Origin: Fusibacter sp. 3D3
GTDB taxonomy: Bacteria > Bacillota > Clostridia > Peptostreptococcales > Acidaminobacteraceae
Direction: 5' to 3'
Assembly: GCF_001748365.1 (NCBI RefSeq)
Contig: NZ_BDHH01000005.1
Location: 1,365 to 65,364 of the forward strand
Length of the DNA: 64,000 bases
The translations under genes were made by a program, and so were the position numbers. Numbering within the stretch: position 1 is the stretch's first letter; every line of letters starts with the position of its first letter. The notes under the pieces were generated by a model. It saw nothing but the letters and a program-made list of their open reading frames with translations, was not told the origin of the DNA and did no database searches. Shown here piece after piece: positions 43,859-52,692 of the stretch.

Positions 43859-45118
43859 ATGGTAACTAACATATACATGAAATGTGATGTATGTAATTCA
43901 ATAGTAGATTTGAAATGGCAAGTTGGACATATTAAACAAGCACCAGTCAGTATTGTATGTCCAGAATGTAAAACCATTTTGAAGTTCGATTTAATTACTG
44001 ATCAAGAAAATATTACTATTGATATGACTACTAAAAATGCGACTAGGGTTGAAGGAGATGATTATGATTTTATTGCAGAAACTTCATCTGAACTTTTGAC
44101 ATATAAGATTACTAAACAAAGAAATGTTAAACCGGGAATGACTCCTTTTATTAGATCAATTCAATATATTGGACCTGAAAATTATGAGAGTTTTAGAAAA
44201 TGTTTTTTAAGAGGCATTGAAGTTTATGAAAATGAATTGCATATTTATCAAAGGATTAACGATCTATATTATAACAATAATATTCAATATTTGTCTCAAC
44301 AATTAAAAGATCGTCTTGATCTTGATTCTAGTTATATTCATACTGATAAGACACTTTTAGAGCATTTATATACTTATAATATAAATATTTATTCTGCTTT
44401 TTTAAAAGACAAGACAATTACGAACTATAATAAAGAGAATTTAAGGCTTATGAAGATTTTAAGAATCGAAAAAAAAATCGCGTATAATAAATTTCTAACA
44501 GAGCATTGCACGGTTGAAAGGTTAAAAGATTGTGATTTAAGATTGTTCAGAAGTTTAAACTCAATTATAAATAATTATTACTTATTTTTGCCATCGACTC
44601 TTTTATGTTACATTAACGAATCATCGCACGATGCTATATATAAAGAATATACTTTGACGACCACTGATTTCACTGATATTAAGAATATTTATTTGACGGT
44701 TTACGAAAATTTACTATCTGTATACGATACAATTATATTGCTAAATAATATATTAGAAAGAGATAATTATTGTCAATTTCCAACTGAAATATTAATTAAA
44801 AATAAGAGTATTAATACTTTTAATCAGTTTTCACGTCTCTCTAAGGGAGATAAACAGAAATTTTTAGATTTAAATGTAGGATTTGATAGTTTGATGCCAA
44901 AGTTTGACAATAAAGTAAGAAATGCAATAGGTCATGAATCATGGAATTACATTCCTTATGAGCATAAAATTGAAATATTTAATACTTCAGGTATTTTAAC
45001 TGATGAATTATTTTTATTAGAATTTGTTTATGATTGCTGGATGTTGTTTGAAAAAGTAGTGATGGTCTATAAGACAATTCAGGATATTAAGAACCACCGT
45101 TTAGATACAATAAATTAA
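43859..45118 (+). CDS. cassette 2 protein: zinc ribbon plus HEPN-like domain
   Basis: A 419-aa protein of unknown family. The N-terminal zinc ribbon has C9-X2-C12 and C34-X2-C37. The middle is all-helical, rich in Tyr/Asn/Ile. Near the C terminus VRNAIGHESW contains the R-X4-H motif (R354-H359) of HEPN ribonucleases, followed by helices that could complete the HEPN bundle. The combination suggests an RNA-cutting effector such as those in abortive infection, but this is inference from one motif. GGGGGG lies 5 bases before the ATG. It is strongly AT-rich, unlike the chromosomal neighbours, consistent with transfer. Confidence 0.7.
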   Translation: MVTNIYMKCDVCNSIVDLKWQVGHIKQAPVSIVCPECKTILKFDLITDQENITIDMTTKNATRVEGDDYDFIAETSSELLTYKITKQRNVKPGMTPFIRSIQYIGPENYESFRKCFLRGIEVYENELHIYQRINDLYYNNNIQYLSQQLKDRLDLDSSYIHTDKTLLEHLYTYNINIYSAFLKDKTITNYNKENLRLMKILRIEKKIAYNKFLTEHCTVERLKDCDLRLFRSLNSIINNYYLFLPSTLLCYINESSHDAIYKEYTLTTTDFTDIKNIYLTVYENLLSVYDTIILLNNILERDNYCQFPTEILIKNKSINTFNQFSRLSKGDKQKFLDLNVGFDSLMPKFDNKVRNAIGHESWNYIPYEHKIEIFNTSGILTDELFLLEFVYDCWMLFEKVVMVYKTIQDIKNHRLDTIN

Positions 45119-45122
45119 CGTC

Positions 45123-45236
45123 GTCTAACACGTCGATTACAGGAAATCCATCTGATGTCATATTCCTTGCGATGCAAGGACTACGCCACTTTCCCCCTAA
45201 GGGTGAAAAGGATGAACTTCGGTAATCGCGGGAACG
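45123..45236 (+). other. attC-like recombination site 2
   Basis: GTCTAAC (R''), spacer ACGTC, inner box GATTAC, variable stem-loop (with TCCTTGCGATGCAAGGA), inner box GTAATC, spacer GCGGGAAC and terminal G. The right core is a hybrid, G followed by GATTGC of the host repeat, because this is the last cassette of the array. Confidence 0.75.
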
Positions 45237-45283
45237 GATTGCGCAAGGGTTACGAAGAGCGCAGCGGACTGAGTGTACGCTAT
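45237..45283 (+). repeat. distal part of the split repeat unit
   Basis: GATTGCGCAAGGGTTACGAA then GAGCGCAGCGGACTGAGT continues the 66-bp unit broken at 41654, with a 2-bp deletion (GAAGGTAGCGC to GAAGAGCGC) before diverging. Joining 41654 to 45237 restores AATCCGCAAG-GATTGCGC. Confidence 0.8.
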
Positions 45284-45310
45284 GAGCGCTAGAATATGGA
45301 GGTATAAGAG

Positions 45311-45868
45311 ATGGTTTACATTTTTTTTGCAACAGGATTTGAAGAAGTAGAAGCACTTGCAACGGTGGATGTTTTACGGCGAGCAGATATAGACGTGAAA
45401 ATGGTTGGCATAAACGGTCGTGAGATCACTGGTGGACACGGCATCACGATTAAAATGGATACTGAGATTGAATTGCTAAATCCAACTGAAAAAGTTGAAA
45501 TGTTGGTTTTACCAGGTGGTGTTCCTGGCATTGATAATCTCAAAGCAAATCGCGATTTAGAAGCACTTGTCAAAAAAGGATTCGAAGAGCATGTCTATAT
45601 TGCAGCAATCTGTGCAGCGCCTTCGGTGCTCTATGATTGGGGCCTAATTGACAAAAGAAAAGTGACTGCTTATCCAAACTTTTTGAAGAAACTAGATCAG
45701 TGTATTCAGGTAGACGAACCCGTCGTACAAGATGGCAAATTGATCACAGGTAGAGGTGTTGGCGTTGCGCTTGAATTTGCTTTGAAGCTTGTGACCGTGT
45801 TAAAAGGCAGTCCAATTGCAGAAGCATTAAGTGAAAAGATGGTCATGCCCACAATGGAAAGCAGGTAA
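45311..45868 (+). CDS. DJ-1/PfpI family protein
   Basis: A 185-aa cytosolic protein of the DJ-1/ThiJ/YajL group. The start is FFATGFEEVEALATVDVLRR with the conserved Glu; LVLPGGVPGIDNL and the nucleophile elbow AAICAAPSVL (Cys near 103) follow; the end has ITGRGVGVALEFALKLV. Proposed roles are glyoxalase or chaperone-type protection; the exact activity is not settled for this group. GGAGG lies 9 bases before the ATG. A decayed NRDE gene begins 3 bp downstream. Confidence 0.92.
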   Translation: MVYIFFATGFEEVEALATVDVLRRADIDVKMVGINGREITGGHGITIKMDTEIELLNPTEKVEMLVLPGGVPGIDNLKANRDLEALVKKGFEEHVYIAAICAAPSVLYDWGLIDKRKVTAYPNFLKKLDQCIQVDEPVVQDGKLITGRGVGVALEFALKLVTVLKGSPIAEALSEKMVMPTMESR

Positions 45869-45871
45869 GAG

Positions 45872-46127
45872 ATGTGTACAATCTTATTTGCGCTCAATCA
45901 ACATCCCAAGTATAAGCTCATTTATCTCGGCAATAGAGATGAATTTACCTCATACGGGGATTGATATTGCTTTAGAACGTAGTCTTTCGTCCATTTTTAT
46001 AGATTTGGAAACTTATGGGACGCTCTATCAAACCGTTATATTAGTGGATCGGGAAGACCGAGTTACCTATGCTGAGCGCTATTTGGACTCAAATGCCGTG
46101 TGGCAAGAGCAGATTATTGAATTTTGA
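45872..46127 (+). pseudogene. remnant of an NRDE/TANGO2 family gene
   Basis: The first 26 codons encode CTILFALNQHPKYKLIYLGN then RDEFT, the unmistakable N terminus of NRDE proteins, and then run into a stop at 45962. From about 45940 another frame encodes LPHTGIDIALERSLSSIFID, LETYGTLYQTVILVDREDRV and TYAERYL, the C terminus of the same family. About 170 central residues of the normal 250 are missing, and the two parts are out of frame. This is an internal deletion, so the product is not functional. Confidence 0.8.
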
Positions 46128-46154
46128 GTCCATTTCAATAATAAAAAATTTTGA

Positions 46155-47030
46155 TTACTTTTCTGAGTTGCGCCAATAAATATCGGCAGAATCCTTATTT
46201 TTAGTGCCTCTTGCGATGATTTCATCTTCATTTGCCCCAGTGCCAACAGAAATGACGAGTTCATAATAATCATAAATTTCACCAAGTGAACCAATACCAG
46301 GACCTTTAATCTCTGAATAGGATGCGGAAGCGGCACCTGAAAGTGTTTTTATAATGTCAATTGCAATATTTTTACAGCGCTTTTCACTTGTTCCAGCAGT
46401 GACGAGAATGCCAATGCCAATCGTTTCGCTTTGAGGTACAATGCTGATATTGGTGACGTCATGATTTTTAAGGCCTTCAATGGATGCGATTTCAATCATG
46501 CCCTCTGTAATGGGATACTTTACTTCATCTGAATTTGTTTCGCCAGATTTTGAAGTATCAAATACTTGGTCGGCACCTTCTAGGGCCTGTTTACCTTCTA
46601 GGTTGACTTCAATTTCAGTATAGGGATTAGAAAGCCTAAAAAGATATACGCCAGCGACAAAGATGAAAAAGCAAATAAGTATGAATTTGTAGTTGATTTT
46701 TAGGGGCTTTTTCTCGGACGCTACAGGTTCTGGATTAAGTTCTTTCATTTTGCGCTCTAAACGCTCTTTTATAGATTCAAAGCGTTCAAGCGTTCCAGAA
46801 ATTTGATCTGCTTTGATCAATTCAATTGCACGCGTGCAAATAACGAGGGCTTCATCATAGCGGTGTCTTTTTTCTAAAAGCCTGATACCACTTTCATAGG
46901 TTTTTGAAATCTTTGGGGTATAATTAGCAAAGATTTCTTGATAAATTCCAAGCGCAATTTCTTCATTAATAAGTTCCATTTTTTGGGCCTTTTGAGTTAA
47001 GTTGTAGAGCTCATTCATGCGTTCTGACAT
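46155..47030 (-). CDS. hypothetical membrane-anchored protein
   Basis: A 291-aa protein. The N-terminal 100 residues are helical and TPR-like (LLEKRHRYDEALVICTRAIELI). One membrane helix (about 112-130, FILICFFIFVAGVYLF) is followed by an outside domain of about 155 residues with an acidic linker and a compact alpha/beta part (IGIGILVTAGTSEKRCKNIAID). It is not recognised. The gene is alone on the minus strand, divergent from the Isc regulator. Confidence 0.75.
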   Translation of the reverse strand: MSERMNELYNLTQKAQKMELINEEIALGIYQEIFANYTPKISKTYESGIRLLEKRHRYDEALVICTRAIELIKADQISGTLERFESIKERLERKMKELNPEPVASEKKPLKINYKFILICFFIFVAGVYLFRLSNPYTEIEVNLEGKQALEGADQVFDTSKSGETNSDEVKYPITEGMIEIASIEGLKNHDVTNISIVPQSETIGIGILVTAGTSEKRCKNIAIDIIKTLSGAASASYSEIKGPGIGSLGEIYDYYELVISVGTGANEDEIIARGTKNKDSADIYWRNSEK

Positions 47031-47200
47031 TTTAACACCTCATTCTTTATAGCTTTATAACCATTATCGGCACATTTCGATAAAATGTTAACAATTAATT
47101 CATAAGAAATTATGGCTTTAAAGTTGACTCAATTAATCGGATATATTATAATTAAAGGGATTTCATAGTAAATGACTAGGAATTGAAGGAGAGGATAATT

Positions 47201-47662
47201 TTGAAACTATCAACGAGAGGACGATATGGTCTTAAGGCAATGTTTGATCTAGCCATGCATTATGGAGAAGGCCCTATATCTCTAACGAGCATTTCGGAGA
47301 GACAAGCCATTTCAGTGAATTATTTAGAACAATTGATATCGCCGCTTCGAAAAGCAGGCCTTGTGACTAGTATACGAGGCGCTCAAGGTGGCTATATGCT
47401 TGCCAGACCCGCAAATGAAATTACCGTGGGGATCATATTAACGACCTTAGAAGGTCCTCTTGCGCCTACAGACTGTGTGGTTGAGGACGATGATGGGGAT
47501 GCTTGTGATCACTCTCACTACTGTGTTACAAAGGTCATTTATGAGAAAATTTATGAAAGTATTACAAGTGTTGTAAATTCAATTACATTACAACACATGC
47601 TCGACGATTATGAACAAAATCAAGATAGCCTCATCATTGAGACTATTTGTGAATGTAGATAG
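47201..47662 (+). CDS. iscR: Rrf2 family regulator, IscR-like
   Basis: A 153-aa winged helix regulator. KLSTRGRYGLKAMFDLA and the recognition helix AISVNYLEQLISPLRKAGLV and wing RGAQGGYMLARP are standard. Three cysteines (in TDCVVEDDDGDAC and HYC) can hold a 2Fe-2S cluster, as in IscR. It starts with TTG at 47201, preceded by AAGGAGAGG; this matches the family N terminus MKLSTRGRYG. It sits directly before nifS-nifU and should repress them when clusters are sufficient. Confidence 0.92.
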   Translation: MKLSTRGRYGLKAMFDLAMHYGEGPISLTSISERQAISVNYLEQLISPLRKAGLVTSIRGAQGGYMLARPANEITVGIILTTLEGPLAPTDCVVEDDDGDACDHSHYCVTKVIYEKIYESITSVVNSITLQHMLDDYEQNQDSLIIETICECR

Positions 47663-47734
47663 TAATAAATAGGCTTTTACTCTGGCGAGAAAGTAACCAA
47701 TAATTGAAATATTACGTTTATGAGGAGGGTTCTT

Positions 47735-48910
47735 ATGAAAAGGATCTATATGGACTATTCAGCAACAACTCCAGTAAAGCAAGAAGTTTTAGATGCGATG
47801 ATGCCGTACTTTACAGAAAATTTTGGAAATGCTTCAAGCATACACGGCTTTGGTCAAGAGGCTAAACGTGCGCTGGAATCTGCAAGAGCGACTATTGCGG
47901 CAACCATGGGGACCACACCGGAGACACTTTACTTTACAGCGGGTGGTTCTGAATCAGACAACTGGGCACTAAAGGGTGTTATGCGTGCAAACAAAGCCAA
48001 AGGCAATCACTTGATCACAACGACGATTGAACATCACGGCATTTTGCATACTTGTAATGCGCTTGAAAAAGAAGGTTTTGAAGTGACTTATTTAGAGGTA
48101 GATGATAAAGGTCTTATCAGTTTAGAGGCGCTTGAAGCTGCTATTACCGAGAAAACGGTTATGATTTCGATCATGTTTATCAACAACGAAATTGGTACGA
48201 TGCAAGACGTTAAAAGCATTGGTGAAATTGCAAGAAAGCATAAAGTGATTTTTCATACAGACGCTGTTCAGGCTTATGGCAATGTTAAAATAGACGTCGA
48301 TACATTCAATATAGATTTGATGAGTGTTTCAAGCCATAAAATATATGGGCCCAAAGGCGTGGGCGCTTTGTATATCCGAAAGGGCATTAAAATTCAAAAT
48401 ATTATTGAAGGCGGCGCACAAGAACGCAACCGTAGAGCGGGTACTGAGAACGTTGTAGGTATTGTAGGTTTTGCAAAAGCAGCGGAACTTGCAGAGGCTC
48501 AGCTGGATGAGCACATTAAAAGATTGTCTGGGTTAAGAGATAGACTTGCAAAAGGCATCATAGAAAATATAGATTATTCAAGATATAATGGACATCCAAC
48601 GCAGAGACATCCTGGAAATGTCAGTGTTTGTTTTGAATTCATCGAAGGAGAAGGTCTCTTGTTGATGCTCAATGCAAAGGGCATTGCAGGTTCAAGCGGC
48701 TCTGCATGTACATCTGGATCTCTTGATCCCTCTCATGTGCTTTTGGCGATTGGATTGCCACATGAAATTGCGCATGGTTCTTTGAGGTTATCTATGGGTG
48801 ATTTCACCACAGAAGAAGATGTGGATTATGCGATTGAATCGTTAAAAGAAGTGGTTCATAAACTGAGAATGATGTCACCCTTATATGATAGAGTTGCGGG
48901 AGGAAAGTAG
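47735..48910 (+). CDS. nifS: cysteine desulfurase NifS/IscS
   Basis: A 391-aa PLP enzyme that takes sulfur from cysteine for Fe-S clusters. YMDYSATTPV start, the PLP lysine in SVSSHKIYGPKG, and the persulfide cysteine in GSSGSACTSGSLDPSHVL are intact. GAGGAGG sits 7 bases before the ATG at 47735. It is followed by nifU 1 bp after its stop, so the two are translationally linked. Confidence 0.96.
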   Translation: MKRIYMDYSATTPVKQEVLDAMMPYFTENFGNASSIHGFGQEAKRALESARATIAATMGTTPETLYFTAGGSESDNWALKGVMRANKAKGNHLITTTIEHHGILHTCNALEKEGFEVTYLEVDDKGLISLEALEAAITEKTVMISIMFINNEIGTMQDVKSIGEIARKHKVIFHTDAVQAYGNVKIDVDTFNIDLMSVSSHKIYGPKGVGALYIRKGIKIQNIIEGGAQERNRRAGTENVVGIVGFAKAAELAEAQLDEHIKRLSGLRDRLAKGIIENIDYSRYNGHPTQRHPGNVSVCFEFIEGEGLLLMLNAKGIAGSSGSACTSGSLDPSHVLLAIGLPHEIAHGSLRLSMGDFTTEEDVDYAIESLKEVVHKLRMMSPLYDRVAGGK

Positions 48911-48911
48911 T

Positions 48912-49355
48912 ATGTATACAGAAAAGGTTATGGATCATTTCATGAATCCTAGAAATGTTGGCGAGATTGAGAATGCGGATGGTGTTGGTGAAGTTGGCAA
49001 CGTGAAGTGTGGCGATATTATGCGTATTTACATCAAGGTTAATGGTGACGTTATAGAAGATGTGAAATTTAAAACTTTTGGATGTGGATCTGCAATTGCA
49101 GCATCTTCCGTAGCAACTGAGCTCATCATGGGGAAAACGATTGAAGAAGCTCTAGCGCTTACGAACAAGCAAGTGGTCGATGAACTTGGTGGGCTCCCAC
49201 CTGTGAAAATTCATTGTTCTGTTTTGGCGGAACAAGCTTTAAAAGCGGCAATTTATGACTATGCTACTAAAAATGATTTGCATTTTGAAGCTTTAAAAGA
49301 TTTTGACCCGAATGAAGAGCACGATCATCATGATGTTGTGAATATAGAATTTTAA
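48912..49355 (+). CDS. nifU: Fe-S cluster scaffold NifU/IscU
   Basis: A 147-aa scaffold on which clusters are assembled. Three ligand cysteines are visible: GNVKCGD, FGCGSAIA and KIHCSVLA, with the Asp after the first. It starts MYTEKVMDHFMNPRNVG, typical of clostridial NifU. The His/Asp-rich tail (EEHDHHD) may bind metal. GGGAGG precedes the ATG at 48912. The gene ends before the alaS T-box leader. Confidence 0.95.
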   Translation: MYTEKVMDHFMNPRNVGEIENADGVGEVGNVKCGDIMRIYIKVNGDVIEDVKFKTFGCGSAIAASSVATELIMGKTIEEALALTNKQVVDELGGLPPVKIHCSVLAEQALKAAIYDYATKNDLHFEALKDFDPNEEHDHHDVVNIEF

Positions 49356-49419
49356 AAAAGACTTTATTTTTAAAAAAACTGTGATAAACTATTAATATTG
49401 AGAATATAAAATCGCTATG

Positions 49420-49647
49420 ACGAAGAGGAGTAAATCACATCCTTAGAGAGAATTCTAATGCTGAAATGAATTCATCGTGATCGAAGCAGCTTCTGAGCTC
49501 AAATATTGAATTAATAGTAGATGTTTGCGATTTGCAATCGTTATTTTGCAGTTTACCTTTAAGAGTGATCGATGCCTTGGCATCTTTAAGTAGGGTGGTA
49601 CCGCGATATTGTCGTCCCTACAGCTTTTGAAGGTTTTTTTGTTTTTT
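49420..49647 (+). promoter_or_regulatory. T-box leader of alaS
   Basis: The 334-bp gap upstream of alaS holds a T-box riboswitch. Stem I elements are GAAGAGGAGTAAAT and AGAGAG (49446-49451); adjacent GCA and GCT codons at 49486-49491 lie where the specifier is expected, both alanine. The T-box TAGGGTGGTACCGCG is at 49591-49605, followed by a hairpin GTAGGG...CCCTAC and T-rich stretches to 49648. Uncharged tRNA-Ala would stabilise the antiterminator and allow alaS transcription. Confidence 0.92.
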
Positions 49648-49689
49648 TGTAACAAATTTAGAAAAGGACTGTTTTGGGAGGATATACCA

Positions 49690-52314
49690 ATGAAATCTAT
49701 GGGATTAAATGAGATCAGAAAAGCTTTTTTAGATTTTTATGCGTCTAAAGATCATTACGTTACATCGAGCTATTCGCTGGTGCCACAAGGCGATAAGAGT
49801 TTGCTGCTTGTGAATGCAGGGATGCAACCTTTAAAAAAATACTTTATGGGGACAGAAATTCCTCCACAGCCGCGAATGGCAACTTGTCAAAAGTGTATTA
49901 GGACAGGTGATATCGAAAATGTGGGGATAACGGCTCGACACGCTACTTTTTTTGAAATGCTTGGCAACTTTTCTTTTGGGGATTACTTTAAAGAAGGCTC
50001 TATTAAATTTGGATGGGAATTTATCACAGAAGTGCTTGAACTTCCTGTGGATAAACTTTGGCCATCTGTTTATCTTGAAGACGATGAAGCTTTTGCGATT
50101 TGGCGAGATGTGATCGGCATTCCAGAAAATAAGATTACAAGACTGGGAAAGGCAGATAACTTTTGGGAAATAGGAACGGGTCCTTGTGGTCCATGTTCAG
50201 AAATTTATTTTGACAGGGGACCTGAATTTGGCTGCAGCGATCCAGACTGTAAACCAGGGTGCGACTGTGAACGCTTTTTAGAATTTTGGAATCATGTCTT
50301 TACACAATATGATAAGGACGAGCAAGGTCATTACAATTTGCTTGAAAAACCGAATATTGATACCGGTATGGGCCTTGAAAGAATCGCTTGCATTATGCAA
50401 GATGTAGATACAATTTTCGAAGTGGACACGATTAAACAGATTAGAGATGCAGTTATTTCAAAGTGTGACGTGGACTATGGCGCTGATAGAAAACAAGATA
50501 TTTCCATTCGTATTATTACAGATCATGTGAAAGCGGTAACGTTTATGGTAGGTGATGGCATCATGCCTAATAACGAGGGAAGAGGCTATGTTTTGAGACG
50601 ATTGCTCAGAAGGGCAGCAAGACATGCTAAAATGCTCGGTATGACAGGTAATATTCTCACTGAACTCGTGGATGCGGTGGTGGCTGCATATGGCGAAAGT
50701 TATCCAAACTTGTCGACTAGAAAAGACTACATTAAAAAAATTATTGCAGTGGAAGAAGAGCGTTTTCAAACCACTATAGATCAAGGACTTACCATTTTGA
50801 CAGAGTATATGGCGTCTATGAAAGTTGAAGATCAAAAAGTACTCAGTGGCGAAAAAGCGTTTAGATTATATGACACTTACGGTTTTCCGCTTGAGTTGAC
50901 GCTTGAAATTTTGGAAGAGTATCAAATGACTGTAGATGAAGAAGCTTTTAAGGCGCAAATGATGATGCAAAAAGAACGTGCGAGAACTGCGAGAGGATCA
51001 GGCGATGAACTCGGTTGGGCACAAGACGCACTCGGTCAATTACCAAAGGATATGTCAAGCGAATTCGTTGGTTATGACCAAACAGAAGTGAAATCTAAAA
51101 TTTTGGCTATTGTGGGCGAGACGCTTTTGGATGAAGCTTTTGAAGGCATGGAAGTGAGCATTGTTCTTGATCAAACACCGTTTTACCCTGAAGGTGGGGG
51201 ACAAGTGTTCGATATGGGCAAGTTATCCACAGATGCATTTGAAGCAGATGTAGAGGAGACCAGAAAAAGTGTAGGTAAACTCATTGCACATCACGTTAAA
51301 GTAAATAAAGGCACGATTAGAGTGGGTGACACGGTACTTGCATCTGTTGATATGCATAGAAGACTTGCGACTGCAAGGAATCACTCTATGACACATCTTT
51401 TGCATAAAGCGCTCAGAGAAGTACTGGGTACACATGTGGAACAGGCGGGTTCTATGGTTTCGCCTGAGCGGTTGAGATTCGACTTTTCACACTTTGAAGC
51501 CATTGCATATGAAGATCTCATGAAAATAGAAATGCGTGTGAATGAGCAAATTTTAAAAAGACTTCCTATTCAAACCGAAAATATGAGCGTTAATGAAGCT
51601 AAAGAAAAAGGGGCTATGGCACTCTTTGGCGAAAAATATGGTGATCGGGTGCGCGTGGTAACCATGGGGGACTTTAGCGTTGAGCTTTGCGGTGGCACAC
51701 ATCTTAAAAATACCGCAGAAGCAGGTCTGTTTAAAATCGTTAGTGAGACAGGTGTAGCGGCTGGTGTTAGAAGGATAGAAGCAATCACTGGCGAAAATGT
51801 TTATAAAATGTTAACACAACTTGATGGTAAAATTCAAAAACTCTCTGATATGCTTAAGACAAATCAGAATGATTTGGAACACAAGGCTGAAAGTTTGCTT
51901 CTAGAGATGAAGCAAATGCAGAGAGAAAATGAAAAGCTCAAAAATAAATTGGTGACAAGTGATTTGGAACAACTTCTTAAAAGTGCCCAAGTCGTAAGAG
52001 GCATGCACATTGTAACTGCTGATTTTACAGGCGTGGATATGAATACACTTAGAAATTTAGCAGATCAAATCAAAATGAAATTGGAAAATAGTGTTGTTGT
52101 CCTTGCAAATGTTGAAACCGATAAAGTCGAATTTTTAGCAATGGTTTCGGACGAGGCGATTAAACTTGGCGCTCATGCGGGCAATCTCATCAGAGAAACT
52201 GCAAAGGTAGCAGGTGGCGGTGGCGGTGGCAAACCGAACATGGCACAAGCTGGTGGCAAGCATCCTGAAAAAGTTAAAGAGGCACTTAAGAAAGTTTATG
52301 AGTTATTGTCATAA
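49690..52314 (+). CDS. alaS: alanyl-tRNA synthetase
   Basis: An 874-aa class II enzyme with editing. Catalytic domain: LNEIRKAFLDFYASKDHYV, motif 2 CQKCIRTGDIENVG, motif 3 NIDTGMGLERIACI. Editing domain zinc ligands HSMTHLLH and CGGTH are intact. The C-Ala domain ends in GGGGGGKPNMAQAGG. A cysteine cluster (CSDPDCKPGCDC) in the catalytic part is normal for many bacteria. The ATG at 49690 with GGGAGG upstream is chosen; the frame is open to 49609, but that lies in the T-box. Confidence 0.97.
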   Translation: MKSMGLNEIRKAFLDFYASKDHYVTSSYSLVPQGDKSLLLVNAGMQPLKKYFMGTEIPPQPRMATCQKCIRTGDIENVGITARHATFFEMLGNFSFGDYFKEGSIKFGWEFITEVLELPVDKLWPSVYLEDDEAFAIWRDVIGIPENKITRLGKADNFWEIGTGPCGPCSEIYFDRGPEFGCSDPDCKPGCDCERFLEFWNHVFTQYDKDEQGHYNLLEKPNIDTGMGLERIACIMQDVDTIFEVDTIKQIRDAVISKCDVDYGADRKQDISIRIITDHVKAVTFMVGDGIMPNNEGRGYVLRRLLRRAARHAKMLGMTGNILTELVDAVVAAYGESYPNLSTRKDYIKKIIAVEEERFQTTIDQGLTILTEYMASMKVEDQKVLSGEKAFRLYDTYGFPLELTLEILEEYQMTVDEEAFKAQMMMQKERARTARGSGDELGWAQDALGQLPKDMSSEFVGYDQTEVKSKILAIVGETLLDEAFEGMEVSIVLDQTPFYPEGGGQVFDMGKLSTDAFEADVEETRKSVGKLIAHHVKVNKGTIRVGDTVLASVDMHRRLATARNHSMTHLLHKALREVLGTHVEQAGSMVSPERLRFDFSHFEAIAYEDLMKIEMRVNEQILKRLPIQTENMSVNEAKEKGAMALFGEKYGDRVRVVTMGDFSVELCGGTHLKNTAEAGLFKIVSETGVAAGVRRIEAITGENVYKMLTQLDGKIQKLSDMLKTNQNDLEHKAESLLLEMKQMQRENEKLKNKLVTSDLEQLLKSAQVVRGMHIVTADFTGVDMNTLRNLADQIKMKLENSVVVLANVETDKVEFLAMVSDEAIKLGAHAGNLIRETAKVAGGGGGGKPNMAQAGGKHPEKVKEALKKVYELLS

Positions 52315-52360
52315 ATCGGGTATATAATGGATATAAGTACTTGGAGAAGGGGGTTTTTAC

Positions 52361-52615
52361 ATGAAAAACACGATGAAGTTCAGCGTTGAAGATTATTTAG
52401 AGCAAGGCAATCAAAAAGATATTTTACTCTATGTGTTTAAAGCACTTGAAGAGAAAGGTTACAATCCCGTAAATCAACTGGTGGGCTATTTGCTTTCTGG
52501 CGATCCAACTTATATCACAACTTTCAATGATGCAAGGACAATGATTAAAAAAGTGGAAAGAGATGAAATCCTGGAAGAACTTTTAACACATTATATGGAA
52601 TGTGTTAAAAAGTAA
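52361..52615 (+). CDS. IreB family regulatory phosphoprotein
   Basis: An 84-aa protein of the UPF0297/IreB family. [20 protein letters not shown] and [20 protein letters not shown] are the family core. In Enterococcus, IreB is phosphorylated by the Ser/Thr kinase IreK at N-terminal threonines and tunes cephalosporin resistance; T4 is present here. It is part of the conserved alaS-ireB-ruvX run. Confidence 0.93.
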   Translation: MKNTMKFSVEDYLEQGNQKDILLYVFKALEEKGYNPVNQLVGYLLSGDPTYITTFNDARTMIKKVERDEILEELLTHYMECVKK

Positions 52616-52692
52616 TAAAATTTTGAAACCCTAACTACAAATTGAAAAACAGATATGTAAGGTGCCAAACTTTGCTTTGGTAGCTTTCCAAT

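Larger units (their letters stand above)
43828..45236 (+). mobile_element. integron-type gene cassette 2
   Basis: A 1409-bp cassette that begins TTAGAC (core GTTAGAC) and ends with an attC-like site whose left box GTCTAAC (45123-45129) is the exact reverse complement of GTTAGAC. The gene starts 31 bp after the left boundary and stops 4 bp before the attC. The right boundary (G45236) is followed by GATTGCGCAAGGG, the continuation of the 66-bp repeat unit interrupted at 41654. Confidence 0.75.

Noticed and set aside
45831-46127. A separate 98-aa gene overlapping the DJ-1 end
   Set aside because: Only its last 62 codons resemble a protein family (NRDE C terminus); the first part is an out-of-frame reading of the DJ-1 end and the NRDE N terminus.
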